From the NCBI GenBank assembly GCA_050260775.1, contig JBLNCP010000043.1, positions 85,377 to 149,376 of the forward strand: 64,000 bases of DNA, in the 5' to 3' direction. The position numbers were made by a program, and so were the translations under genes. Positions 40,531-48,316 of the stretch are shown piece after piece. The stretch is from CALABS01 sp050260775. Lineage in GTDB: Bacteria; Pseudomonadota; Alphaproteobacteria; Rhodospirillales; Magnetospirillaceae. Every line of letters starts with the position of its first letter. Positions within the stretch are counted from its first letter, which is position 1. The notes below the pieces were generated by a model that saw nothing but the letters and a program-made list of their open reading frames with translations, did no database searches and was not told where the DNA came from.

Positions 40531-41714
40531 GCGGCGGAACGGCTGTCAAGGCGAGGCTCTATGCGGCGCGTGGAACAGACGCGCCGTGGTACAAGGGCTG
40601 GGACTTGTCGGATGACGAGCGGGAACGGTTTCGCCGGATCAGTATGGCCTCCCAGGCCGCCAAGGCCAGGGCCATGAACGGTGAATGTGACCTGCCGAAG
40701 CATCCCATTCCCACGCCTCGTCTCGATCCCTGCTCGCTCATGCCGCAACTCCTGCCCAACGGCCTGCGCGCTCTGAGCCTGTTCAGTGGCGGCGGCGGGC
40801 TGGACATCGGCTTTGACCGGGCCGGCTACGAGCATGTCGCCTCCTATGACATCCTTCCCCAAGCTGCCGAGGTGCTGAACGCCGCCCGGCCGCAGTGGAC
40901 GGTCTATGCCGGTGATGCCGGCGATGTGACGGTGGCTGATTGGACCAAGTATCGGGGCATGATCGACGTGCTCCACGGCGGGCCGCCGTGCCAACCCTTC
41001 AGCCATGCGGGGAGCCGCAAGGGTGCGGCGGACGTGCGGGACATGATCCCCGAACTGGTCCGTGCCGTTCTTGAGGCTCGACCGCGCGCGTTCCTCTGTG
41101 AAAATGTGTCGGGACTGGCGACCAAGAAGTTCGCCCAGTACATTCAGTTTGCCATCTTCGATGCGCTGAAGGGCCGCTACCACGTCCGCATGTTCACCCT
41201 GGAAGCGGCGGATTTCGGGGTGCCCCAGCGTCGCAAGCGCGTCTTCTTTGTCGGCTTCCAGGACAAGAAAGACTTCGGCCGTTTCGCCGAGCCGTTGCCC
41301 ACCCATCGGCAGGGCGAAGAGGGCGGCAGTAATCTGCCGCAGACGATGGGGGCTCGGGAGGCCCTGGGGCTGCCGGACATTGGAGCGGATGGTCTCGCAC
41401 CGACCCTGCGCAGCGGGTTGACCGGGCCGCGCCACAGCACCAGCGTCGTCAACAGCATGACGGCGATGCGCGATTGGAACGCTTTGCACATCTGGCCGAA
41501 CGGTGTTGCGGCGGATCGAGAGGCCGCCTCGCAGTTTGTCGCCAAGAACGGTGACTTCCGGCTGTCCATCGCCGACTGCATGGTGCTGCAAGGGTTCCCG
41601 GCCGACTGGCCGATCAAGCCGCCGGTTTACAAGGCCCTTGGGTTGATCGGGAACTCAGTCGCTCCGCCGATGGGCTATGCGGTCGCCGTCGCCCTCGCCA
41701 AAGCCCTTACTTGA
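40527..41714 (+). CDS. dcm: DNA (cytosine-5-)-methyltransferase of a type II R-M system
   Basis: The protein has 395 residues. The first 80 are a family-foreign N-terminal extension. Motif I is LSLFSGGGGLDIGFDRAGY, motif IV GGPPCQPFS with the catalytic Cys155, motif VI FLCENVSG, motif VIII QRRKRVFFVGF, and motif X IGNSVAPPMGYAVAVALA. The target-recognition region between VIII and X is short. It is coupled to vsr and converges on the predicted restriction nuclease gene with an 8-bp overlap. The target sequence cannot be read from this. Confidence 0.95.
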   Translation: MSGGTAVKARLYAARGTDAPWYKGWDLSDDERERFRRISMASQAAKARAMNGECDLPKHPIPTPRLDPCSLMPQLLPNGLRALSLFSGGGGLDIGFDRAGYEHVASYDILPQAAEVLNAARPQWTVYAGDAGDVTVADWTKYRGMIDVLHGGPPCQPFSHAGSRKGAADVRDMIPELVRAVLEARPRAFLCENVSGLATKKFAQYIQFAIFDALKGRYHVRMFTLEAADFGVPQRRKRVFFVGFQDKKDFGRFAEPLPTHRQGEEGGSNLPQTMGAREALGLPDIGADGLAPTLRSGLTGPRHSTSVVNSMTAMRDWNALHIWPNGVAADREAASQFVAKNGDFRLSIADCMVLQGFPADWPIKPPVYKALGLIGNSVAPPMGYAVAVALAKALT

Positions 41715-42420
41715 CCTTCTGCGCCAGCCACGTCCGGATCAACGTGCGGAGTTCCTGGGCGTGGTTCTTAGTGATGGTCGGCCAGGGGTCGAAGTAGGCC
41801 ACCGGGATGTGCGGGTTGTTGAGCGTTGATCCGCGCTCGATGACGTACCGCGCGCGGTCCCTGAAAATCTCCAGCATCCGCGCCCGGCTATAGCCGTTCG
41901 GCACGTCCATCGCCTCAGTGTACTGCTGCGCACCGTATTGGTTCTTGTGCAGGCGCTTGGCGTCTTCGCGCGAGTAGACCTCCTTGTCGCCGATGACCCG
42001 CAACATGGCCTCCATGGTGATCAGCGGCGGCACCACCTTCGCCATCTCAAAGTCGCGCCGGATGTATTCCCATTTCTCCCGCACCCAAGGAGCCATATCG
42101 TCGGGAGTACCGTACTTGCAATGGGTGAGTTGGTCGCTCTGGTAGAAGGCCACGATCCAGTGCTTGGTTTCCCACTTGCGGATGTGGTCCGGGCCGAAGT
42201 CACGGACGGTGGTCAATCCGCCCCGCTTGGTGGTGACTGACTTCAACTCGAAATCAAGAACGAGGTCGTCGATGGGCAGGATGGCGTCGGTGCCATGCCG
42301 GACGCGGTTGGCTGGCCGCTCCAGGTTGAACAGGTCAACGATACGGTTCTCGCGAACATCGTCCTGGGCCGCCATGGCTGGGTCCGTATAGGTCAATCGG
42401 GGTAGCGGAACTGTCACCAT
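41707..42420 (-). CDS. Predicted type II restriction endonuclease (PD-(D/E)xK)
   Basis: The protein has 237 residues from ATG at 42420; a TTG at 42438 is the only longer option. The catalytic signature is Asp45 (GTDAILPIDD) then Glu58-Leu-Lys60 (LDFELKS), a D-x12-ExK arrangement, followed by HWIVAFYQSDQLTH, which resembles a core strand. It overlaps the end of the methylase gene and lies 54 bp downstream of a controller-like XRE gene. I know no named enzyme that it matches. Its role as the partner nuclease of the dcm-like methylase is inferred from position and motif. Confidence 0.78.
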   Translation of the reverse strand: MVTVPLPRLTYTDPAMAAQDDVRENRIVDLFNLERPANRVRHGTDAILPIDDLVLDFELKSVTTKRGGLTTVRDFGPDHIRKWETKHWIVAFYQSDQLTHCKYGTPDDMAPWVREKWEYIRRDFEMAKVVPPLITMEAMLRVIGDKEVYSREDAKRLHKNQYGAQQYTEAMDVPNGYSRARMLEIFRDRARYVIERGSTLNNPHIPVAYFDPWPTITKNHAQELRTLIRTWLAQKVK

Positions 42421-42474
42421 TCGGAGCAACGCTGTCAATGCCAGTGGTTGTGTCTCACTGACAGGTGAGGAGCG

Positions 42475-42732
42475 TCACGGCCCGGCAGATTGGCCAGCCG
42501 AGTGTCGGCGCACAATTTCCTGGAAGATGGTTTGCGGTGCTGCCCCAATCGCGTCCGCGATCCGCTTAAGCTCCAGCACGTCAATCCGCCGCTGACCGGC
42601 TTCATATGCCGATACGAAGCTCTGCGGCTTGCCGAGCCGGGCCGCAACATCCTGCTGACGAAGGTTTGCCGACTGGCGGAACTCAGCCAGCACCTCGCCG
42701 ACAACCTTATGCTCCTCTGGTGAAATCCACAC
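42475..42732 (-). CDS. XRE-family regulator, probable restriction-modification controller (C) protein
   Basis: The protein has 85 residues from GTG at 42732 (MWISPEEHKVVGEVLAEFRQ). The helix-turn-helix is LRQQDVAARLGKPQSFVSAY, followed by EAGQRRIDVLELKRIADAIG. Size and fold match C proteins, which time expression of the restriction nuclease after entry into a new host. It is 54 bp upstream of the nuclease gene on the same strand. A 15-bp tandem repeat about 40 bp upstream of its start is a plausible binding site. An unrelated XRE repressor is the alternative. Confidence 0.85.
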   Translation of the reverse strand: MWISPEEHKVVGEVLAEFRQSANLRQQDVAARLGKPQSFVSAYEAGQRRIDVLELKRIADAIGAAPQTIFQEIVRRHSAGQSAGP

Positions 42733-42771
42733 ACCGACACTCCCGACCCCAGGGCCGGGATTTCAACTAAA

Positions 42772-42801
42772 TCGAAAAAGTCGATATCGAAAAACCCGAT
42801 A
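42772..42801. promoter_or_regulatory. Tandem 15-bp repeat between the controller and nuclease genes
   Basis: TCGAAAAAGTCGATA (42772-42786) is followed directly by TCGAAAAACCCGATA (42787-42801), with two differences. TCGATATCGA spans the junction as a palindrome, and CCCGATATTCTCGGG overlaps the end as an inverted repeat. The block lies in the 145-bp divergent region between the controller gene (minus) and the PD-(D/E)xK nuclease gene (plus). It could be the operator for both. It is more AT-rich than its surroundings. Confidence 0.65.
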
Positions 42802-42877
42802 TTCTCGGGTACCCTTCCGCTGCCGTCGGTGGTGCCCGCAAGGGCTCCCGAAGTTGCACGCCAAGGAGGGGGTGCCT

Positions 42878-43924
42878 GTGGTCTTGCTCTGCGTCGATGG
42901 GGACGCGGTAGAGGTTCTGCACGCCGGTTGCTTCGCAGATCGCCATGCCGAGGAGCGCATCCAGGCGTGGGCTGACACCTGCCCGGCGCTGGTCAATGGC
43001 GGATATCCCCTGCTGTCGCTGGGCACCGAGATCATCACGCGCCACGGTCACGCCATCGACAATCTGTTCATCGACGGCACCGGCGTCTTGGTCGCGGTCG
43101 AGATGAAGCGGGGACGGACGCCGCGCGATGTCGTTGCTCAGGTGCTCGACTATGCCGCCCACCTCAGCCGCCTCGAATGGCCTGAGGTCGATGCCCTTTG
43201 CCGGAAGCGCCATGGCCTGGCGTTGGATGAAGCGTTCCGGCGCACCTTCGCCCGTCCGCTGGGCGAGGGCGGGAAACCCGGACACCGCCTCGCCATCCTG
43301 GCCGAGCGCTATGACCCGCGCACCCTCGACGCTGCACGTTATTTGATCGACGGCGGCCTGCCGCTGGTGTTGCTCCAATTCACCTACGTGCCGGTGGGGG
43401 AACGCGCGGTACTCGACGTGCGGGCCGCTCTTGGCACCATGCCGGAAACCAACCCGATTGATGACTTTGTGGGGGATGTGATGAAGACCTGGACGCTGGA
43501 CCAGATCGCCAAGCTGCCTCAGGAACGGCGTGCGGCCATGTACGATAACGCTCTGCGGGTTGGTGGCCCAGAGGGCCAAGCCCTCGCCAAGCTGATCGAA
43601 GAAAGCGGCCTGCCGTACCGCAACCCCACCTGCCCCAGCGACAACGACCCAATCATGCGGCGGATCGAGGAGGTGGTGTTCTCCGGCGAGGGCCGGAAAG
43701 CCGCCATCGAAGCAGCGGCCCAGGGATTGCCCGCCATGGCCGGGATCGACCCGCTGTTGCAGCAGGCGCTCGGGAAGGATTACGGCAAGCACAACCTGAC
43801 CACTGCGACGGCGGGCGACCGGGTTGCCAATCTGATGCGCCAGATGGGCTATCGGGAGGCCGGTTCCCGTTCATTGCCCAGTGGCTGCGTGGCGAAATCG
43901 GCCATGCTGTGGGTCATGCCGTAG
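42878..43924 (+). CDS. PD-(D/E)xK nuclease-domain protein (NucS/RecB-like), unknown role
   Basis: The protein has 348 residues from GTG at 42878, which lies 8 bp after a perfect AAGGAGG; GTG 42872 and TTG 42854 are less well placed. The nuclease core has Asp61 (AIDNLFIDG), Glu75 and Lys77 (VAVEMKRGRTP), then VVAQVLDYAAHLSRLEW, as in NucS or DUF91-type nucleases. The C-terminal part has KLPQERRAAMYDNALRVGG and RIEEVVFSGEGRKAA, with no known domain. It precedes the RarA C-terminal-like gene by 8 bp, so the two form a pair. Confidence 0.78.
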   Translation: MVLLCVDGDAVEVLHAGCFADRHAEERIQAWADTCPALVNGGYPLLSLGTEIITRHGHAIDNLFIDGTGVLVAVEMKRGRTPRDVVAQVLDYAAHLSRLEWPEVDALCRKRHGLALDEAFRRTFARPLGEGGKPGHRLAILAERYDPRTLDAARYLIDGGLPLVLLQFTYVPVGERAVLDVRAALGTMPETNPIDDFVGDVMKTWTLDQIAKLPQERRAAMYDNALRVGGPEGQALAKLIEESGLPYRNPTCPSDNDPIMRRIEEVVFSGEGRKAAIEAAAQGLPAMAGIDPLLQQALGKDYGKHNLTTATAGDRVANLMRQMGYREAGSRSLPSGCVAKSAMLWVMP

Positions 43925-43932
43925 GACAGCCC

Positions 43933-45147
43933 ATGTCCTTCACCGGCCAGTCGCATTCTCCTTTGCCCCGCACCGGCCAGAGTTACCGTCCAAGTGAGGA
44001 ACAACTCACCACCGAGGACGGTATGAAAGGCGTTTTCATCACGGCGCGGCAGCAGCTTGAGCAGGCGGTTGCCTTGCTGCCGCAACCCACCTTCCAGCCC
44101 CTGCCAGCCGATCAATGGATCGTCGCCAGCACCTTGCAGAAGGCCATCCGCCGGGGCGATGCCGATCTGGCTGAACGGGCGGCGCTGACCTACCTGGGGA
44201 TGCAAGGAGCTTCGGTGTGGCGACGGCTTCAGGTCATCGCTTTCGAGGATGTGGGCTCGGGCTCCGCCGACGCCGTGGTGATGACCGTGGCGGCCAGCCT
44301 GGATGCGCCGTGGCGAGAAAAGGCCGGTGGCAATGCCCGCGTCGCCGCCACCCTCGCCCGGATGCTGGCCGACGCCCCCAAGGATCGGAGCGCCGACTAT
44401 TTGATCTGTGCGGCCAAGGATCACCCTTCGCTGGAAGAGGCGCGGGCCAGGAGCGGCAGCCGGTCCCTGGCTGACCGTCTGGCGCTGGTGGCGGACACCA
44501 ACCTTCCGCTGCCGGTGCGGGCCATCGCGGCGTGGTACGCCTCGGGCGTCGAATGGGGGGACGAGAACCGGGTGGGCAAGGGCGATCTGTCCGGCTTGCT
44601 CGCCACCTTCCGCGACTTGGGTGTGCCCGATGCGCTGGCGTCCGCTACCGTCTTCGCCGCCACCCGCACCCGCGAGCCGATCACCGTCATGGTGCCGCTG
44701 GTCTGGCTGGCCGCGTTCGAGGGGGAACTGCCGGACGTGATGGGCATGCCGGTGCCCGACGCACCCAGCGTGGACGGCGTGCCGATGTGGGCCCTCGACA
44801 AGCACACGAGGGTCGGCAAACAGGCGATCCACCGGTTCGCGCGGGAGTGCGCCTCAGTACGGGCCTGCCTGGAGGAGTTCGTTCCCGAGCATCGCCACCG
44901 CGAGGCCGCCTGTCTGGCCGCGTTCTATGCCGACGCGGCTCCCGTCTCCCGCCGTCTTGCGTGGTCCGGGGCCGGTGCCCTGGAGGGGCTGGGCACCGAG
45001 AACGATCTCTTGCTGGCCGGTGTCGCCTCGGAAGGCATCGATCCGCTGCTGGCGACCGTCCGCGCCAATCTCGACCACCTCAACGAAATCCGCACCCGAC
45101 TATTCGAGGCCCGGCAGTACAGCCCGGCCCAAGCCAACCTTCTGTGA
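43933..45147 (+). CDS. Orphan RarA/MgsA C-terminal-like protein lacking the AAA+ domain
   Basis: This 404-residue protein has STLQKAIRRGDADLAERAAL from residue 66 and VWRRLQVIAFEDVGSGSADA, which align by eye with the AAA-associated and MgsA C-terminal helical domain of RarA. There is no Walker A or B motif. DYLICAAKDHPSLEEAR and WALDKHTRVGKQAIHRFARE are further conserved-looking blocks. The region after residue 330 is helical. The start ATG at 43933 has AGGAC upstream. In RarA this domain mediates oligomerisation at stalled forks. What it does alone is unknown; the coupled nuclease suggests joint action on DNA. Confidence 0.72.
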   Translation: MSFTGQSHSPLPRTGQSYRPSEEQLTTEDGMKGVFITARQQLEQAVALLPQPTFQPLPADQWIVASTLQKAIRRGDADLAERAALTYLGMQGASVWRRLQVIAFEDVGSGSADAVVMTVAASLDAPWREKAGGNARVAATLARMLADAPKDRSADYLICAAKDHPSLEEARARSGSRSLADRLALVADTNLPLPVRAIAAWYASGVEWGDENRVGKGDLSGLLATFRDLGVPDALASATVFAATRTREPITVMVPLVWLAAFEGELPDVMGMPVPDAPSVDGVPMWALDKHTRVGKQAIHRFARECASVRACLEEFVPEHRHREAACLAAFYADAAPVSRRLAWSGAGALEGLGTENDLLLAGVASEGIDPLLATVRANLDHLNEIRTRLFEARQYSPAQANLL

Positions 45148-45156
45148 TAGGGGACA

Positions 45157-45843
45157 ATGGAAATGATGAAGACGATTTTCGCCGCGCTCACCGCTCTGCT
45201 GTTGGCCGGAACGGCGCAAGCCGCCCCGTATGACCTGCGCGGTTTCAGGCTCGGAATGACCTTGGATGAGTTCCGTGCCATGCCGCACCCCGACGCAGCG
45301 AAGTATGCAAGCGTCGATGTCCTGTGCACTGGCGATCCCGGCGCGGACAAGGTCGGCGGTGGTTCGGAACTTTTGGTTTACGGCGCAATCGCCAAGGTGG
45401 GCGTCGTGCGGTGCAACCACTTTCGGCCCCACATGATCCAGAGCTTGGCGCAACAGGGAAGCCGCGACGAATTGCCGCTCGATGTTGCAGGGATCGGCGT
45501 GTTCCAGGTGTACGAATTCATTCCCCACCCGACCGACGGAACCCTGCGCCTGTTCCGCATCTCCATCCGCTCGAACATGCGCTATTGGGACCAGTTCTGG
45601 GACGCCTACACGGGCAAGTTCGGCAAGCCGTCCAAGCTCAAGAACGACAAAGTTCAGAATAAGCTCGGCGGGGTGTTCGAGAAGGTGACCGCGACCTGGG
45701 CCAACAAGGAAAGCTCGATCACGTTGGAGCAGCGGACAACGGCCATTGACCACATGGGCATCACCTATCTGCACAACGATCTCGGCCTCCATTTCCTCCG
45801 GCAGGTCGAAGCTATCGAGGGCAAGCCGTCGAGCAAACTCTGA
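45157..45843 (+). CDS. Exported protein of unknown function
   Basis: The protein has 228 residues with a signal peptide (MKTIFAALTALLLAGTAQAA, cleavage probably after AQA). The mature part begins YDLRGFRLGMTLDEFRAMPH, a pattern seen in many small periplasmic proteins with a G-M-T-L-x-E-F motif. Two cysteines (VLCTGDP and VVRCNHF) could form a disulphide. It has no catalytic motif I recognise. It follows the RarA C-terminal-like gene by 9 bp on the same strand and is followed by a terminator, so it may be the last gene of that operon. Confidence 0.75.
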   Translation: MEMMKTIFAALTALLLAGTAQAAPYDLRGFRLGMTLDEFRAMPHPDAAKYASVDVLCTGDPGADKVGGGSELLVYGAIAKVGVVRCNHFRPHMIQSLAQQGSRDELPLDVAGIGVFQVYEFIPHPTDGTLRLFRISIRSNMRYWDQFWDAYTGKFGKPSKLKNDKVQNKLGGVFEKVTATWANKESSITLEQRTTAIDHMGITYLHNDLGLHFLRQVEAIEGKPSSKL

Positions 45844-45894
45844 TCCTCCCCCCGCTCGGCAATAGACCGGGAAAGCCGCCAAGGGGACGCTCAG

Positions 45895-45932
45895 GGGAGG
45901 GAAGCGGCGCAAGGCACCTTCCCTCCCTGTTT
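45895..45932 (+). terminator. Rho-independent terminator after the exported-protein gene
   Basis: GGGAGGGAAG (45895-45904) pairs perfectly with CTTCCCTCCC (45918-45927) over a 13-nt loop, followed by TGTTT. It lies about 50 bp after the stop at 45843. Confidence 0.65.
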
Positions 45933-45988
45933 GCCCGATAGCGGCCCTACACCACCTTGTACGATGGAAACATGAGGAGGCCGCGCCC

Positions 45989-46354
45989 ATGATCCGATCC
46001 ACCATCGCCGCGATGCTGTTGATCGGCTCGCCATCCTGGGCGGGGGATTGGGTGGTCCGTGACAACCAGGGCCGACGCACCGGGTCGGTCGAGGAGACCC
46101 GCCCTGGTGATTACGTCCGCCGCGACGCCCAAGGCATGCGCACCGGCACCATCACCACCGAACGCAACGGGCGAATGGTCGAGCGTGACATGGCCGGTCG
46201 ACGCACCGGGACCATGGAGCGCGAGGGTGATGGCCGGTATGTGCAGAGGGACGCCCAGGGCAACCGCACGGGGACGGTGGAGCAGAACCGCGACGGAAGC
46301 TGGACGGTGAGAGACACTCTGGGGCGGCGCACAGGTAGGGCTGAGCAGCGTTAG
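45989..46354 (+). CDS. Exported RDxxGxRTG-repeat protein
   Basis: The protein has 121 residues. A signal peptide (MIRSTIAAMLLIGSPSWA) is followed by five copies of a roughly 20-residue repeat: WVVRDNQGRRTGSVEET, YVRRDAQGMRTGTITTE, MVERDMAGRRTGTMERE, YVQRDAQGNRTGTVEQN and WTVRDTLGRRTGRAEQ. Each unit looks like a pair of beta strands with a conserved RDxxGxRTG turn, so the mature protein is probably a small repeat beta-sheet or solenoid exported to the periplasm. No named family is recognised. It has its own upstream region after a terminator. Confidence 0.8.
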   Translation: MIRSTIAAMLLIGSPSWAGDWVVRDNQGRRTGSVEETRPGDYVRRDAQGMRTGTITTERNGRMVERDMAGRRTGTMEREGDGRYVQRDAQGNRTGTVEQNRDGSWTVRDTLGRRTGRAEQR

Positions 46355-46429
46355 CCAGTATTCCATTGCCTATGACAACGCCACCCAGGTAGCTGTGATA
46401 AGGCGGCGATGATGCACAAGGCGTCGCAG

Positions 46430-46831
46430 TCAGCTTTCCACCCGCGTCCATTGCGCCAATTGGCAACGGGGGTTCGGTGGCATGGGGGTGCCGTTTCGGA
46501 GCATCACAGTCTTAATTTCGCCATTTCGCTCCATTAGCGCCACGAGCGATGAGTATTTCATCCCAACGAAGCCGCCCGTCCAGTCAAGGCGAAGAACCAC
46601 GGACGAACGCGCATTAAAGGCATCAGCGCCTGACCACGGCCTCTCAACCGACGCGACACCAGTGAGGTGCCCTGTAGGGTGATAACAGCGAATGATGGCC
46701 TCGCCTGCATCGCCAAGGCTTTGCGGCTTCTGGATGGTCGAACCAGTCGGCAGTGGGTTTGCGGACGGCCCATACATCTGCGCAACGGATAAGACCGCTT
46801 TCAGAGCAAGCATTGTGAGGGTTTCAGACAT
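46430..46831 (-). CDS. Small unknown protein on the island's minus strand
   Basis: The protein has 133 residues from ATG at 46831. The N-terminus (MSETLTMLALKAVLSVAQMY) could be a weak signal or membrane segment. The rest has DAGEAIIRCYHPTGHL, RSSVVLRLDWTGGFVGMKYS and GEIKTVMLRNGTPMPPNP, which look like alternating strands. No domain is recognised and the ribosome-binding site is weak. The even amino-acid makeup and the lack of any better frame support it. It is divergent from the large unknown gene at 46890. Confidence 0.55.
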   Translation of the reverse strand: MSETLTMLALKAVLSVAQMYGPSANPLPTGSTIQKPQSLGDAGEAIIRCYHPTGHLTGVASVERPWSGADAFNARSSVVLRLDWTGGFVGMKYSSLVALMERNGEIKTVMLRNGTPMPPNPRCQLAQWTRVES

Positions 46832-46889
46832 ATGAACCCATCTCTATATTGTAGGCAACCTCTACCTCTTTCGCGTGGGGCGTGCAAGA

Positions 46890-48311
46890 ATGCGGTCAAC
46901 CCTGAATGAGATTGCGCGAGGGGCTATGGGTGACCGGAAGAAAGCTGGCGGCTATGTATTGATCCTGTCAGATGAGCGGCGGGTGGCGTTTGAAGGTCAG
47001 CAATGGATAGATGATCGTTTCGCAGAACCCGTCCCAGATTTCGCACATAGCAGGAGCCTCCCCCTCATATGTTTCCTGTCAGCCCAAAAGGGGATGATTA
47101 CCCATATTGGCCGCGCTAAGAGGGGCTATCGAGCCGGTACGGGCCTTCGTCGTCTTAATATCGAAGGAGCGCAAGAGTTAACGGCCCCAATTGACATTCC
47201 TGCCCTCACGGCGCTCATCCCCTTACCACTGGCAAAGGCGGTTTCGGCGAGGTTGGCCGATGGCGGATTGCTATCGGAAAAGGGGTTTGGGGCTGTGGTT
47301 GAAGCGGTGATCACTCTGTCGCCGGAGACAGCCGCGCTCCTCAACCGGTTCAGTCTTGAACGCGCAGCCCGAATAGAGCGTTTGTCGTCGCGGACCCGGA
47401 TGGCCTTGGCCTATCAAAAAGAGGCCGTAGCTACGGCGCTTTCCCTCGCCGGAATGGGTCGGGAAACCTTGCAGGCATGGTCTCCGCCGAAAGAAGAGCC
47501 TCCAACCTCTTTCTTGGACGGCCTTCCCGAGGTTCGCCTGCGGGAGGACCCGATGGTGATCAATGACCTCGCAAACCTCCCTGGGTACCAGTTGCTGAAG
47601 GTGCTCCCATATGCCGCGGCTGTCTTCCAGGGTAAGAACGAACGGCTCACCGTCATCCTGGCTAACCGTCAGCTCCTTGAGGAGCAGTTCGGGACGGACC
47701 TGATCTACTACAACGAGACGTTCAAATCGTTCGTAATGGTTCAGTACAAGGCGATGGAAAAGGCCAGCGGGGAAAGTGACTGGGGATTTAGGCTTCCCAA
47801 TGAGCAACTCGATGCTGAGGTCGCTCGCATGGACGAAGCCCTCCAGGCCCTCCGACAGTGCACTGCAAACGCCTGCCGTGATGGCTTCCGATTATCTGAT
47901 AGCCCTTTCTTCCTCAAGATGTGCCCTCGCCTCCAGTTCAATCCCGACGACATCGGTCTTGTCAGAGGCATGTACTTTCCCCTCGATCATTGGCGGTTTG
48001 TTGCCGCCGATCCGGCCCTAATTGGTCCAAGAGGGGGACGCAGGCTCACGTTTGAGAATGCTGGTCGATATCTCGACAACACTTCATTCCTTTCGCTGGT
48101 CGCTAAGGCTTGGATTGGAACAACTCCCAATCAGTCCGCCGTTCTAGAGACTGCAATACGGGCGATAATCCAAAGCGGGCGTACCGTTGCCCTCGCGGTC
48201 AAGAAAGATGCTCCTGACCCGCCGACCGCCACGGCTTCCGGCTACGTAGGGGTTTCACCGAAGGATGAGGAAGTGGAACGCCAACGGGTTCACGTCCACC
48301 GGTTCAATTAG
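46890..48311 (+). CDS. Large unknown island protein
   Basis: The protein has 473 residues from ATG at 46890; a GTG five codons upstream is an alternative. It has no signal peptide or membrane segments. Notable blocks are KKAGGYVLILSDERRVAFEG, PLICFLSAQKGMITHIG, EERLTVILANRQ-type (NERLTVILANRQLLEEQFG), DLIYYNETFKSFVMVQYKAM and LKMCPRLQFNPDDIG. The YYNETFKSFVMVQYKAM block looks strongly conserved. I cannot name a family. The setting, next to a regulator at the end of a defence-type island, makes a defence or toxin-like role possible but unproven. Confidence 0.72.
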   Translation: MRSTLNEIARGAMGDRKKAGGYVLILSDERRVAFEGQQWIDDRFAEPVPDFAHSRSLPLICFLSAQKGMITHIGRAKRGYRAGTGLRRLNIEGAQELTAPIDIPALTALIPLPLAKAVSARLADGGLLSEKGFGAVVEAVITLSPETAALLNRFSLERAARIERLSSRTRMALAYQKEAVATALSLAGMGRETLQAWSPPKEEPPTSFLDGLPEVRLREDPMVINDLANLPGYQLLKVLPYAAAVFQGKNERLTVILANRQLLEEQFGTDLIYYNETFKSFVMVQYKAMEKASGESDWGFRLPNEQLDAEVARMDEALQALRQCTANACRDGFRLSDSPFFLKMCPRLQFNPDDIGLVRGMYFPLDHWRFVAADPALIGPRGGRRLTFENAGRYLDNTSFLSLVAKAWIGTTPNQSAVLETAIRAIIQSGRTVALAVKKDAPDPPTATASGYVGVSPKDEEVERQRVHVHRFN

Positions 48312-48316
48312 GGTTC

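Noticed and set aside
42772..42801. Tandem repeats considered as a CRISPR remnant
   Set aside because: There are only two abutting copies with no spacer and no cas genes. An operator explains them better.
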